Source of the DNA: Arachis hypogaea
Taxonomy: Eukaryota > Streptophyta > Magnoliopsida > Fabales > Fabaceae
NCBI RefSeq assembly: GCF_003086295.3
Contig: NC_092053.1
Location: 81,963,671-82,027,670, forward strand
DNA: 64,000 bases
Direction: 5' to 3'
Positions 22,544 to 34,470 of this stretch are shown here, in pieces. A program made the translations under genes and the position numbers. The notes under the pieces were generated by a model that worked only from the letters and a program-made list of their open reading frames with translations, made no database searches and was not told the origin of the DNA. Numbering within the stretch: the stretch's first letter is position 1; the number at the start of each line of letters is the position of its first letter.

Positions 22544-23563
22544 AAGGTGGACTTGCTCCTTGGCTATTTTATTCAATAAAGAAAGAACATGTCTCTTTTT
22601 AGTTAATAGTAACATTTAGTTTAAGTTGTTTTGCACTCTGTCATGTTTAATGTTGCAATAAGTATGCTAGCTTAGATGTGTGTGCTTTCACTTTCACTTG
22701 ATAAATGCTTGTTCTGTCCCCTGTGCCTTTTCAAACTAAATAAAAGAAATGTTTGAACAAGAAGTAGAATAGTTCCTTTTTAGCAAGAAGTGAAATAACA
22801 GTAAGTGGTGGTATATATATTTGATTGTGTATTAGCTCACTTATAATGAATAAAAGGATAGATTGTTCCCTTTTTAGTGTAAATTAGCTTGCTGTCTATA
22901 AATCTTAGCAAATAAAAGTCCTTGGAGGAAAGAAAAACAAGTAAAAAGAAAGAAAAGAAAGGCCAAAAGTGGCAACCAAAAACAAAAGAAAGCAAAAGAA
23001 TAAGGCTAGACACCAATAGCTTGGACCTTAGGACATATGCCTGTAGTGTGTTTGTACTAGGATCTACTTGGATGATTAGGTTCTATGGAGTGCTTTAACA
23101 CTTGGTAACTTAGGTTAACTAACCCGGGATTATCAACCAAAAGTCCATTATCAAGAGCAACCTAGCTACAAGGCATTTAGTGACCCAAAGAGGTGCTGGG
23201 CATTAATGTCTTAAGAAGAATTGTGAGCTAAGTGTCTGTAGTGAATATGTGTTGAGTACAAATTAGCTAAGAAACCACTACAACACATGACACTGAGCTA
23301 AAGTTTACAGAAAAAGGAAATAAAGAAAAGCAATTACCAAGGATGAGTGAATAATAAGAGGTCATAGCAGTGTGTTAATTGATGCTTAAAGGAGACAGCC
23401 TATGCCTAAAGATCAATAAAAAGTGAACTGCTGCATTGTCTGCATAAAACTCGGTGAGCTATTAATAATTACTTGCTAACATGAACATCACTTTCTGTTT
23501 CATTCTTTCTTCTTAATAATTAAGTAATTGCTTAGGAACAAGAAAGATTTAAGTTTAGTGTTG
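22544..23563 (+). other. 3' noncoding tail and polypurine tract of E
   Basis: No ORF is visible. The tail shares stretches with the N2 tail on the other strand (for example the ACCAAAAGTCCATTATCAAG region at 23137 against about 59985-60010, and the AGAGGTGCTGGG stretch). The last bases, AAGTTTAGTGTTG (23551-23563), touch the 3' LTR. The same motif with G for A (AAGTTTGGTGTTG) touches the N2 3' LTR. Confidence 0.65.
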
Positions 23564-24468
23564 TGATGCCAGGGCATCTTAGGCTAGTTTCACTAGCGTT
23601 TTCTTTATTTTTAATAGGTTTTATGTACTTTCTTGAGCTATAAGTAAGCAAATTGGGTAGAAATTCATGTATACCTAGATTCATTCAACCATGATTAATT
23701 TGATGCAATTTCATGATGATTTATGCTATAATTACTTGTATGCTATGAATGATAAAAATTCTCATGACTTTAGCAAGGCTTTGATACATGTATTGGTTGA
23801 TGATAGGTGAAAGAAAGCATCGAAGAAGGTTCAGAATGAGCCTGGAAAAGATGAAGAGGAAGCAACGTTGGTGGCCAAGTTGGACCACCAACGTTACCTA
23901 AAGCGTTGGAAGTGAACAAAACAATTTTCTGCACAATGAGCTGGTGTTCACGTTGGAGGGAGCGTTGGACATCCAACGTTAACCCCAACGTGGTGATAAA
24001 ATGTTCAATTGTGGAGCTGAATAATTGTTTTGAGCTGAAAGAGCAAAATTTCAATATCCACGCGCAAGCGTGAGTCACGCGCAGGCGTGGAATAGCGAAA
24101 TTGACCATCCACGCGTACGCGTGGGTCACGCGTGTGCATCACCAACGAACGTTGGAGGTCCAACGTTGCCTTAAACGCCAGCCACCAACGTCCGCGATAA
24201 AAAGCCCATAATTTGGAAATGAAAATTGGAATCGACGTGCAGGCGTCATTGACGCGTATGCGTGGATGGGGAAAAATAGCACAGTATGCGTACGCGTGGA
24301 GTACGCGCACGCGTGAATATGCCAGCATTGGAGGGAACGTTGGAGGTCGAATGCTGAGGCCAACGTCCCCTGCATGGTTTCAAAACTGGAAAATGAAATA
24401 TTTGCATCCACGCGCACGTGTGAAGCATGCACACTCGTGGATGAGCATTTTTGTCCCTTATGCGCAAA
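23564..24468 (+). repeat. 3' LTR of E, U3 part only
   Basis: It begins TGATGCCAGGGCATCTTAGG and follows the 5' LTR closely through the AACGTT and ACGCGT blocks up to GCGCAAA, where a same-family LTR in opposite orientation (LTR M) interrupts it. Small indels and many transitions separate the two E LTRs, so the insertion is not recent. Confidence 0.85.
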
Positions 24469-25311
24469 TGATGCACAAAAATTTGCCTCTCAACAAATTT
24501 TCTTCCGGCAATTGCACCGGATTGTCGTCAAGTAAAAACTCACTGTAGAGTGAGGTCGAATCCCACAGGGATTGGTAGATTGAGCAATGTTAATTGAAGA
24601 ATTGTGCTAGTTGGGCGAAATCGAAATTGAAATTGGGAATTGCAGAAAGTAAATTGGCGGGAAACTTAAATTGCAAGAAAGTAAATGAACAAAAATTAAA
24701 TGGCTAGAAAATAAATTACAGAGGCTCAAATTGCATAAAATTAAATGGGAATGGGGAATTAGGATGAAATTAAAGACAGTAAGTAAATAGAATGGGTAGA
24801 TCAGAGATGGGGATTCATTGGGTTTTAGGAGATATTGAATTCTCTGGATCAAATCATTTTCATCTCTTCCTCAATCAATGCATTCATTGACATTGCTTGG
24901 CAATCTTAGATGATTGGATCCCAATGTCTTGGCTCACCAATCTCTCTAAGCATGAAAAATTGTCCAATATCTTGATTTAATTGCTCATGGGAAGAGTTGA
25001 AGTTCGGTCACTAACAATACCACATAAATTCATAGATCAAAGTATTGGTAGGATTACATGTCACTATATCCATCCAACCCCCAATCTAATCCAATGTGAG
25101 AAAGCACTTCTAGCATGAACTTTTCATTCCTCTATCGAGGCTCCGAAGAATTCCAATTATGGATAGCTTATCTCTCAAGACAACTATCCAATGAATTCAG
25201 ACCGAAAGCTTCTAAAAAATCAAGAAAAAGAGAAAAAGAAGAAGATTAAATATATGATCCATTGATACAAAAGCCCTAACCAATAAAGTGTTAGTTGTTC
25301 ATAGCTCTCAG

Positions 25312-25358
<47 letters not shown>

Positions 25359-25685
25359 GATCGTCCTAACTTAAATTTAACTATTAACACTCTCTTCCAT
25401 TGATCTTCATCTCTAATTGGCTTTTGCATTGGTGAATTGGTTGAATTGCTCAATTTTCCTTGCTGTGAGAAGATTGTTGAATGTGTTCTATGCTTACTTA
25501 GTCAACTCTGGCAATTGATCAAGCCTTTAGAAGAAAACCAAAAAAGCCGATACTTTGCTGTCATTGGCGTTTGACTCAACATTGGAGGCCAGCGTTTTGC
25601 TTATCCATGCATACGTGTGCTTCACGCTTAAGCGTGAAGTCTTGATTTGCTGATTCACGCGTACGCGTGCTGACACGGTCCAAGG
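24469..25685 (-). repeat. LTR M, inverted E-family LTR, 5'-truncated
   Basis: Its minus-strand end ...GTGCATCA is at 24469. Moving right it shows U5, R, a poly-T tract (25313-25350 on the other strand), the promoter-side stretch and the start of U3 (ACGCGT motifs near 25605-25670). It stops near 25685 at a junction with LTR L. The right boundary is approximate. Confidence 0.7.
25313..25350 (+). repeat. Poly-A tract of 38 nt inside LTR M
   Basis: An uninterrupted A38 (T38 in LTR orientation) lies at the R border, where the E LTR has only short T-runs. Slippage expansion or an assembly/sequencing effect are both possible. Confidence 0.9.
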
Positions 25686-26650
25686 GTGTATTGGTAAGAT
25701 TCTCTTTAATAAAACTGAGTTGCAAGTATAGCTCTACCACAACAATCCTCGGGGTCAAATTAGAAGAGGGATTTGGTTGTCACAATTCAACCCAATAGAA
25801 ATAACGAAGTATTCAACTCGGGTCGTCTCACAAGGAATGGGCAAACATGTGCTCACATTATTAGAAACGGGTAGTTATAAGCATGAAAAAAGAATCTTAA
25901 AACAAGTAATTAAAATGCGTCAATAGTTCAATGACTAAGCAAACATGACAACTTAATGAATAAACAACATCACTTAATTCTATTATAACCCAAACAAGGA
26001 ACTACAACTAAAGCAATTGGTTGAGAAAGTTGATTTTCAAATATGAATAATAAAAGCAACTCTGGCTAGGCTTGGGAATTGGGGTCACCATCCTTGTCTA
26101 ACAACTATATCTTGACAATTATAAGGAACCAAGCTCATTAAGTCTCTCTAAAAGTTCTAATACGTGATATCTACTCCTAGACGAAGTACGTCAAATGGCC
26201 CTGATCACTCAACCCAAAGTCCCAACCACCTACTAATTAGATTAGTAGTAGGTTGGCGTCAATGAGTATCAAATTGACCTCATAGGGCTCCCAAATCAAA
26301 ATCATTAACCCAATACTCAAGTTTTCCAATTCCTTGACCTAGGCAAGAGTGAAAAGATACCCATAACAAAGAAACAATTCATCAAACATTGTACATAACA
26401 AAAGACATGTCAAATGGCAATAAATTAAATCCAAAATACCACTAACAATATCAACATATGATATCCAAACAAGAAACTAAACATATAAATATCCAATTAA
26501 CATTAACAAGCAAGATTCATAACATCATGAAATAGGTAAAAATAAATTGACCAAGAATTATAAACTATCACAAGATATAAGCAAAATTAACAATGAATCA
26601 AAAAAAAAAAAAAAAAAAAAATCAAAATAAAAACTAATTAAACAAGATCC
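25686..26650 (-). repeat. LTR L fragment (R-U5 of a group-2 Athila LTR)
   Basis: On the minus strand it carries the U5 block of the C/F/G group in diverged form (ACGACCCGAGTTGAATACTTCG region at about 25805-25830, then a stretch ending in TTGCAACTCAG). It lacks U3. A poly-A run at 26600-26621 sits near the junction with RT sequence. Both boundaries are approximate, and no PBS is seen next to it. Confidence 0.55.
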
Positions 26651-27160
26651 CAAGTCACAAAACATCGACCTTGGCCGGGTCCACAGAAATGCCTTCCTGA
26701 GATACTACATGTCCTAACACTATGCCTTGTCGTACCATAAAGTGACATTTTTCAAAATTCAAGTCAAGGTTTAGTGTCAAACACATCTAGCTAGGACCTT
26801 GGCCAAGCTCTCTAAACAACAATCGAATGAGATACCAAAAACGCTGAGTCGTCCATAAAACTTCCAGGCAATTCTCTATTAGATCGGAGAAGACACTCGT
26901 CATGCACTGCTGAAAAGTAGTGGGTGCGTTACATAGTCCAAATGGCATCCTTTTATAGGCAAAGGTGCCAAATGGACAAGTAAACGTGGTCTTCTCCTAA
27001 TCTTCAGGAGCAATATGTATTTGGAAGTAGCCAGTAAATCTATCAAGAAACAGTAGTGAGATTTACCTGCCAAGCGGTCTAGCATCTGATCGATGAAGGG
27101 TAAGGGGTAATGGTCTTTTCGTGTGGTGGCGTTCAATCTTCTGTAGTCAATACATACTCA
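26651..27160 (-). pseudogene. pol: Reverse transcriptase fragment, Ty3/gypsy Athila type
   Basis: Reading leftward from the gap edge, the first frame (27136-26900) gives NATTRKDHYPLPFIDQMLDR, a hallmark of plant Ty3/gypsy RT domains 3-4. After frameshifts come CPFGTFAYKRMPFGLCNAPT-type residues. The active-site region shows GAAGTTTTATGGACGAC where GTT-TTT-ATG-GAC-GAC (VFMDD) is expected, a 1-nt loss at the catalytic Asp pair. The fragment has the 'palm' core only; RNase H and integrase are missing, and the N-terminal side is in the assembly gap. It is the only polymerase sequence in the window. Confidence 0.85.
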
Positions 27161-28160
27161 NNNNNNNNNNNNNNNNNNNNNNNNNNNNNNNNNNNNNNNN
27201 NNNNNNNNNNNNNNNNNNNNNNNNNNNNNNNNNNNNNNNNNNNNNNNNNNNNNNNNNNNNNNNNNNNNNNNNNNNNNNNNNNNNNNNNNNNNNNNNNNNN
27301 NNNNNNNNNNNNNNNNNNNNNNNNNNNNNNNNNNNNNNNNNNNNNNNNNNNNNNNNNNNNNNNNNNNNNNNNNNNNNNNNNNNNNNNNNNNNNNNNNNNN
27401 NNNNNNNNNNNNNNNNNNNNNNNNNNNNNNNNNNNNNNNNNNNNNNNNNNNNNNNNNNNNNNNNNNNNNNNNNNNNNNNNNNNNNNNNNNNNNNNNNNNN
27501 NNNNNNNNNNNNNNNNNNNNNNNNNNNNNNNNNNNNNNNNNNNNNNNNNNNNNNNNNNNNNNNNNNNNNNNNNNNNNNNNNNNNNNNNNNNNNNNNNNNN
27601 NNNNNNNNNNNNNNNNNNNNNNNNNNNNNNNNNNNNNNNNNNNNNNNNNNNNNNNNNNNNNNNNNNNNNNNNNNNNNNNNNNNNNNNNNNNNNNNNNNNN
27701 NNNNNNNNNNNNNNNNNNNNNNNNNNNNNNNNNNNNNNNNNNNNNNNNNNNNNNNNNNNNNNNNNNNNNNNNNNNNNNNNNNNNNNNNNNNNNNNNNNNN
27801 NNNNNNNNNNNNNNNNNNNNNNNNNNNNNNNNNNNNNNNNNNNNNNNNNNNNNNNNNNNNNNNNNNNNNNNNNNNNNNNNNNNNNNNNNNNNNNNNNNNN
27901 NNNNNNNNNNNNNNNNNNNNNNNNNNNNNNNNNNNNNNNNNNNNNNNNNNNNNNNNNNNNNNNNNNNNNNNNNNNNNNNNNNNNNNNNNNNNNNNNNNNN
28001 NNNNNNNNNNNNNNNNNNNNNNNNNNNNNNNNNNNNNNNNNNNNNNNNNNNNNNNNNNNNNNNNNNNNNNNNNNNNNNNNNNNNNNNNNNNNNNNNNNNN
28101 NNNNNNNNNNNNNNNNNNNNNNNNNNNNNNNNNNNNNNNNNNNNNNNNNNNNNNNNNNNN
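27161..28160. other. Assembly gap (1000 N)
   Basis: Exactly 1000 undetermined bases, a conventional placeholder size, so the true distance is unknown. It starts inside the RT fragment and ends in AT-rich DNA. Confidence 0.99.
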
Positions 28161-28895
28161 TGTAATTTTTATTAAAAAAAATAAAAAATAAATAAAACTT
28201 TTTTTTTTATTTATAATTTATTATATTTATTTATTTTTTTTTATTTTAAAAGAATTATTTCACTAAAAATAGTTAATAAAATTTTATGATACTTTAAATT
28301 TAAAAATAATTAAAATTATATATAATTTTTAATAGTTGAAGTTTAAATTAATTAGATTTTTATTATTTTTATTATAATTGATTTTTGTATAATTAAAATT
28401 ATAATTTCGGTATTGAAAAATAAGAAAGAATTGTATAATTTAATTTAAGTAACTTCTATTATGAATAATTATGATTTAATTCGAGTTCTTATTTTTAGAA
28501 ATAATCTATTAAGAATTATTAAATTGATTTTATAAATACTTTGAATTTAAATTAATTAATATTCTTGTATATTTTATGTAATTGGTTATTTATATAATTT
28601 GAATTAAAATTTTGGTGATAAAAAAGAATAAAGAGTTAAATAATTTAATTTAGATAATTAATATTCGAGCTTAAACTGTATTTATAAAGTATAATTAATC
28701 TGTTCATTTTATAATTAAATTAAAAATAATTATTATTTAAACTCAACAATATATTAATAAATAACATTTTTAAATAATTTTAATAAAATACATTTAATTT
28801 TAAAATTATTATTTTATCCTTTAATTTATCAAAAAATTTATTTATCCTAACCTTACAAAACCTTAATTTTTAAATCAAAAACCTAACCCAACACT
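28161..28895. other. AT-rich intergenic DNA, nothing recognised
   Basis: Strongly A/T-rich, with runs of T and A and no ORF of note. It matches none of the LTR families here. Directly to its right is a GA-rich and then CpG-rich stretch, as found upstream of plant transcription starts. Confidence 0.6.
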
Positions 28896-29469
28896 AATTA
28901 CACACGCGAATACAGAGAGGAAAAACGAAAGAAAGAAAGGGAAAGAGAGAAGTGGGGCTCGGGAAGAAGAGAGGGAAGAAGAAGGGACGACACCGCCTAG
29001 GATCGCCACCATCGCTGTCACCGGGGAAGAGGGGAAGAGCTGCGTTCGAGATAGGGAGAACCAGAGGGACCGTCGCTGCCATCATCGTGCGTCGCCATTG
29101 AGCACACGGACAAAAGGGAGATGCGAGTAGTAAGGAAGAGGAAGCTTCGTCCTCGTCACCATTCCGTCGCCGCCATTGAGGCCAGTCTCGTCGTCGTCGC
29201 AGAAAGTGCGCCGTCGTTTAGGGCAGGACGAAGAGGAATGCGAACGACCAGGGAAAGGGGAAGAAGAAGAACGCATGGTGGTGGGTGTTTTCCTTGCCGT
29301 CACTGTCGCAGTTGTTGAATCTCACCGTCACCGCCGTGAGAGACAACGCTCCTTGCTGGCACTACTACTGGGGGTTTGGAGAGAATGGCCTCGTTCTGCC
29401 TCTGCCTCTGGGTTCTTCAAGTTGCTGGAGTCCTCTGCCGCTGGGAACTAACACTGGAGCTGCCCTAAG
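28896..29469 (+). other. CpG-rich island, possible first exon of an unknown gene or gene fragment
   Basis: A GAAAG-rich stretch (28910-28990) passes into 480 bp rich in CGTCGC/GCCGCC-type words. It differs from its surroundings and from the ACGCGT blocks of the LTRs. Several short frames are open on both strands and none is convincing. The right edge, CCCTAAG|GTAAAC at 29469/29470, resembles a plant 5' splice site on the plus strand. It may be a host gene's 5' exon stranded between transposons, or part of an unrelated element. Confidence 0.4.
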
Positions 29470-30060
29470 GTAAACTAACCCCTTTAGTAATTTAAGTTTG
29501 GTAAACAAATTCCCAAATGAACTACCAATCATTGCTTTTGCTATTTAACATTCGAATATGGTCTAAAGCATTGTTACTATGCAGCTAGTGCTTTCTCTTT
29601 ACTGAAAAGGTGTTATCTATTCTTTGTTTCATGGAATCGGTAAGCACTGAAAATTTGTTTACTTAGGAATGCCTGTTTGTTTGTATGGTCTTCATTCTGA
29701 ATGTAAATTTGCAACATGCATACTTTGGTTTGGGACATCTGTAAATAACTCAGTAAATTTGTTAAGATTCTATAGAGTTCCTTTAAAAGAAAAGCTTGCA
29801 ATTTGAGGGACTATAACTAACTCTTGCAAACCATGAAAGAGAAGGGGACTCAACAGACAAAGGAAATAGACCAAACTTGCTGATGGTGGAACCATATTTA
29901 TTGTGTTCATTAGACTGTGAACTAAAAGGTAATACCATAGAACTCGCACAAATAATATCATTTTGGATGTGTTTTAAGCTAGTCATATTTACCTTTATTT
30001 ATTTGAATCTAGTTTTACTAATGCAAGTAAAATTATTGGATAGTTTTAAGCTAATCTAGT
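29470..30060 (+). other. Intron-like T-rich sequence, unassigned
   Basis: T-rich, low in CpG, following the splice-like border at 29470. It is not similar to the transposon families in the window. It ends where F LTR homology begins (TAGGGCAGGAATGGC at about 30061). No exon can be defined. Confidence 0.35.
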
Positions 30061-31000
30061 TTTAGGGCAGGAATGGCTTAGAGGATGGAAAGAAAACATG
30101 CAAAAGTGGAAGGAACGTAAGAAAATGAAGTTTTGAGAAGCTGGCAGCGACGCGTACGCATGGGCGACGTGTACGCGTGACTAGCGCAGAAGACAAGCAA
30201 TGCTTACGCGTAACATGCACCACGTGCAGAAATTGCAGAAAATGCTGGGGGCGATTTCTGGGCTCATTTTTGGCCCAGTTCCAAGCCCGAGAACACAAAA
30301 TAGAGGCTGCAGAATGGGGGAATCACGGATCATTCATTCATACAACTTTCATTCACATAATTTTATGTTTTTAGATGTAGTTTTCTAGAGAGTGAGGCTC
30401 TCCCTTCTCTTTAGATTTTAGGATTCTTAGGTTTAGCTATTTTCAATTTTAGATTTCTACTTTACTTTAATTTAGTTTCTCTTCTACTCTTATTTAGTCT
30501 AGCACTTTAGTTTACTTATTTCTCTTGTTGATTTGTTTATTTTCCCAATTTCGTTTATGAACTACATGTTAGATTTGATTTTCTATTTAATGCAATTTGA
30601 GGTATTTTATATTTATGATTGCTTTCTTCAATTTATGTTATTGATGCTTTCAATTGGTTGTTTGGATTTTATTATCTCTTATTGATTTTCTATGCTTTTA
30701 TGTTGTACCTTCCAAGTGTTTGATAAAATGCTTGGGAGGGTTTTAAGTTAGATTTTTTATATTTTTGACTTTGGTTGAGTAATTGGTGACACTTGAGTTA
30801 TCAAACTCCTTTGTTGATTGATAATTGAAAGTTGCTAGTTGATTTGGATCCCTCTAAAGCTAGTCTTTCCTTAGGAGTTGACTAGGACTTAAGGAATCAA
30901 ATTGATTTACCCACTTAATTTCCCTTCATAGTTAAAGGTTAACTAAGTGGGGGCAATGGACAATTGATGTCACAATTGATAAGGATAACTAGGATATGAC
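30061..31000 (+). repeat. 5' LTR of element F, left part (U3-truncated)
   Basis: It is of the LTR G family in plus orientation, lacking about the first 200 bp of U3. It carries an ACGCGTACGCAT block (30148-30210) and a pyrimidine/TTTAG-rich R. It stops at 31000 in the duplicated ATGAC, where element C is inserted. The LTR resumes at 50864-50869. Confidence 0.8.
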
Positions 31001-32491
31001 TGATAACCCCCGACTTCGTGGTTTATCTTGTGGTTATTTTGGCGGATTTAATCACCTTTTCCCACATTTATTCAATGAAATAGCATGATTTTATAGTTCT
31101 CCCTTGAATTGTGCTTAAGTGTAAAAACATGCTTTTTAGGCCTTAAATTGGTGATTTTAATTCACTTTAATTCCATTCGATGCCTTGATGTGTTTGTTGA
31201 GTGATTTCAGGTTCATAAGGCAAGTATTGGATGGAAGAACTGAGGAGAAAAGTATGCAAAAGGGAGAATTCATGAAGAAACAAAGATTGGGAGTGCATCA
31301 ATGGACACGCATGCGTACAAGGCGCACACGTGCAAAAGTGGATTCGCATAGAGACGCGCAAGCGTACATGCCGCGTCCACGCGGATGAAGAATTTGCCAA
31401 TCGACGTGCACGCGCACATGGCGCGCATGCGCCGATACTCTCGTGTGGCCCACTTAAAGGCAAAACACTTGGGGCGATTTCTGAGCTACCCAGGCCCAAA
31501 TGCAACTTGTTTCTGAGTGTATTTCTTGTAGAATTGAAGTCCAAGCAAAGGGGGAGCAATTAGTTTAGCCAACATGAACCTTTAGTTAGTTTTCTAGAGA
31601 GAGAAGCTCCTCTTCTCTCTAGAATTAGGAATTAGGATTAGGTTTAGTTCTTAGATCTAGGTTTAATTCATGCTTTGATTTACTTTTCTTTTGTAATTTC
31701 TTCTTCTTCTACATCTCCTCTCTCTTATTTAGCATTTAATTCTTGTAATTATCTACTTTAATGTTGATGCACCTTTGTTCTTCCATTTTCCTTTAATGCA
31801 ATTTATGATTCATGTTCCTTTATTGTTCATTTGGTTTGTTGTTGTTTAATTCCTTGCAATTGAGTAGTGTAGATTTACTTTCCTTGCAATTTTACTATGT
31901 TTTTCTTTTATGCCTTCCAAGTGTTTGATAAAATGCTTGGTTGGATTTTAGAGTAGAATTTTATGCTCTTGGCTTGGGAAGGTAACTTAGGAACTCTTGA
32001 GTTACTAATGTCCAAGTGATTGACGATTGGGAGCCATTAACGCTAGATCTCGCTAATTGATTTGGTGGAGAACTAGGACTTATGGTCTTGGATTGACATA
32101 GCTCACTTGACTTTCCTTTATTAGTTAGAGGATGACTTAGCAGGGTTGATCCTTGCCAATTCTCATGTTGTGGTTAGTGATAAGGATAGAGATCCTTGAC
32201 CGCCAACCTTTGCCAAGACCTTTTTAGTTGTTAGTTTATTTTCATTGCTATTTACATTTCATGTCTCTTATCCCAAAAACCCCAAAACATATCATAACCA
32301 ATAACAAGACACTTTGTTGCAATTCATAGGGAGAATGACCCGAGGTTTAAATACTTCGGTTTATAGATTTTAGGGGTTTGTACTCGTGACAAACAAATTT
32401 TTGCATGAAAGGACTATTGTTTGGTTTAGAAACTATACTTGCAACGAGAATTCAATTGTGAATTTCTAAACCGTCAAAAGTCTTCTCAACA
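31001..32491 (+). repeat. Element C LTR 1 (5')
   Basis: TGATAACCCCCGACTTCGTG...CTTCTCAACA, 1491 bp. An ACGCGT block lies at about 31305-31435. The U5 has the group-2 block with GACCCGAGGTTTAAATACTT. It differs from LTRs 2 and 3 by scattered substitutions. Confidence 0.92.
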
Positions 32492-32494
32492 AAA

Positions 32495-32512
32495 TGGCGC
32501 CATTGCCGGGGA
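32495..32512 (+). promoter_or_regulatory. PBS of C internal region 1 (tRNA-Asp)
   Basis: TGGCGCCATTGCCGGGGA, one mismatch (A for G at position 8) to the tRNA-Asp complement, 3 nt after the LTR. Confidence 0.88.
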
Positions 32513-32652
32513 ATTGCAATGGTTTTGTGTTATTGGTTATTGTATATATGTGAATATTGTGAATAGCTTGATTTTTGGATTGCTTGCTAGTCTTTGCTAG
32601 TTTAGGACTTTGTTTCATTATTTTTCTATTCGCTTTATTTTCTCTTTTCACT

Positions 32653-33516
32653 ATGAATTCTCACCTTGGCTATGAGTTTGGTTATAACTATGTTGTAGAA
32701 AATGGGAGCTACAATGAGGATGTGTATCAAAGATGGGACAATCAAAGGTGGGAGGAGCCATATGCATATGATCAATCTTCATGGCAACAACCTCCACCAA
32801 TACACTATTAACAAGAGCCATTCTATGATGCATATCAATCCAATGGCTATGGTGAATCTCCTTGTGATTTTCAAGAACCACCACCATATGCCTATGAGCC
32901 ATATCCTCAACATAACCCTCAACTATACTCACAAGCCCCTTCTTACCAACCATCTTCATATGACCCTAATCCATATCCATCCTACCAACAATCATATGAG
33001 CCATATGAACCACACATAGAGCCATCACTACTCTAACATCAAAATTTTCAAGAGCCGCCCCCTCCATATTATTACAAAGATGAACCACCTTCAATATATG
33101 AAAACTTTCAACCAAAAGATAAACTCTAATTTCCACCACAACCTCCTATGGAAGAATACTCATGTCCTTCAATCCAAGATCCATATGATCCTACTCATGA
33201 TATCCATGCGGAACAAGAGTCAAGGGATCCTCTCATGGAAGCATTGGATCAATTTCAAGCAACCATAGAGTGTGTTGTGCAACAAGTGGAAAGAATGGGA
33301 AATATTGAACCACCACAACTCTACCAAAAAGAACCACCTTCCTACTATGAATCCTTCCCCCAAATTGATGAATCCTTCCATCCACCCCAACCTCCAGTGG
33401 AGGACATCCTTGATGTTCCTGTTCAAGCACAAGAGGAGAGAAAAACGGATGTGCAACAATTCACGGCCACCTTGGACGAGGTGGTAAACTGGTTAGCATC
33501 CCAATGCTTGAATACT
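32653..33516 (+). pseudogene. Element C single ORF, copy 1, N-terminal half (Tyr/Pro-rich)
   Basis: Starts at ATG 32653 (MNSHLGYEFGYN), 140 nt after the PBS. The first 170 residues are dominated by Tyr, Pro, Gln, Ser and Asp/Glu, with repeated YEP, PPP and YQ words, a prion-like low-complexity domain. Then comes an amphipathic segment (EALDQFQATIECVVQQVERM). In-frame stops lie near 32808 (GAA to TAA), 33034 (CAA to TAA) and 33128 (TAC to TAA) relative to copy 2. The FIDEL-like insertion begins after 33516; the frame continues in phase at 36702. I recognise no known domain. Confidence 0.7.
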
Positions 33517-33955
33517 TGACTCTCCTTGTGTAGGGGCGTGCGTTCTCTTCCATGTTTGGCAAGTTGAATGCCAACCTCACATTTTCCGGGCTAAAATCCA
33601 AGTATTTCCCCCGAACCATTGAAACATAGTTCTTTGGATCCGGGTTCTTACTTTGATCATGGTTCTTGGTGATCCATGCATTGGCATAGAACTCTTGAAC
33701 TATTAGGATGCCAACTTGTTGGATGGGATTTGTTAGAACTTTCCATCCTCTTCTTTGAATTTCATGTCGATCTCCGATACTCATTTCTTTTGAGTTTGAA
33801 AGGACCTCGGGGATCACCTTCTTCTTGGCCACAACATCATAGAAGTGGTCTTGATGGGCTTTGGAGATGAACCTTTCCATCTCCCATGACTCGGAGGTGG
33901 AAGCTTTTGTCTTCCCTTTTCCTTTTCTAGAGGATTCTCCGGTCTTAGGTGCCAT
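33517..33955 (-). pseudogene. ORF2 N-terminal part of the FIDEL-like fragment
   Basis: Starts at ATG 33955 with MAPKTGESSRKGKGKTKAST, a basic NLS-like N-terminus. About residues 55-135 follow the same domain as E and H ORF2: RRGWKVLTNPIQQVGILIVQ, EFYANAW, then MVRGKYLDFSPENVRLAFNL. It is cut after residue 146 at the element boundary; the apparent continuation to 33461 reads into element C. Function unknown. Confidence 0.72.
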
Positions 33956-34470
33956 TAGTGGTAATGGAAAAACAAAAAGCTTATGCTTTTACCACACCAA
34001 ACTTAGAATTTTGCTTGCCCTCGAGCAAGAGAAGAAAGAATAGATGAAGAAGAAGAAGAAATGGAGGAGAGGGAGAGGGGGTTGTGTTTCGGCCAAGAAG
34101 AGAAGAGAGGGTTGTGTTGTGTGAAAATGAGGAAGAATGGAGGGTTATATATAGGGATGGGAGGGGGTAAAGGTTCGGCCATTTAGGGTGGGTTTGGGTG
34201 GGAAATTGATTTTGAATTTGAAGGTAGGTGGAGTTTATGAGGTAGGTTTATGGGGAAGAGTGGATGGATGTGAGTGGTGAAGAGGTTATGGGGAAGAGAG
34301 ATTGAGGTGATTGGTGAAGGGTTTTGGGGAAGAGTGTTTATGGAATTGTGTGAAAGAGGGGTGAGAAGAAGTGAGTAGAGGTAGGTGGGGATCCTGTGGG
34401 GTCCACAGATCCTGAGATGTTCAAGGATTTACAACCTTGCACCAAATTAGGCATGTAAAATGCCCTTGCA

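Larger units (their letters stand above)
13433..24468 (+). mobile_element. Element E: Athila-like gag-protease-ORF2 element lacking RT and integrase
   Basis: It has a 5' LTR (13433-15575), PBS, gag split by solo LTR S, protease, ORF2, a 3' noncoding tail, a polypurine tract and a 3' LTR (from 23564) cut at 24469. Between protease and ORF2 only 668 bp remain where RT, RNase H and integrase should be. The left flank is GATAT; the right end is not in view. It could have moved only with help from an intact relative. Confidence 0.85.

Noticed and set aside
27110..28191. Apparent open frames of about 350 codons across the gap
   Set aside because: They consist almost wholly of undetermined bases and carry no sequence evidence.
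29121..29451. Arg-rich frames in the CpG island as a host protein
   Set aside because: Several frames are open on both strands and none has recognisable domains; composition explains them.
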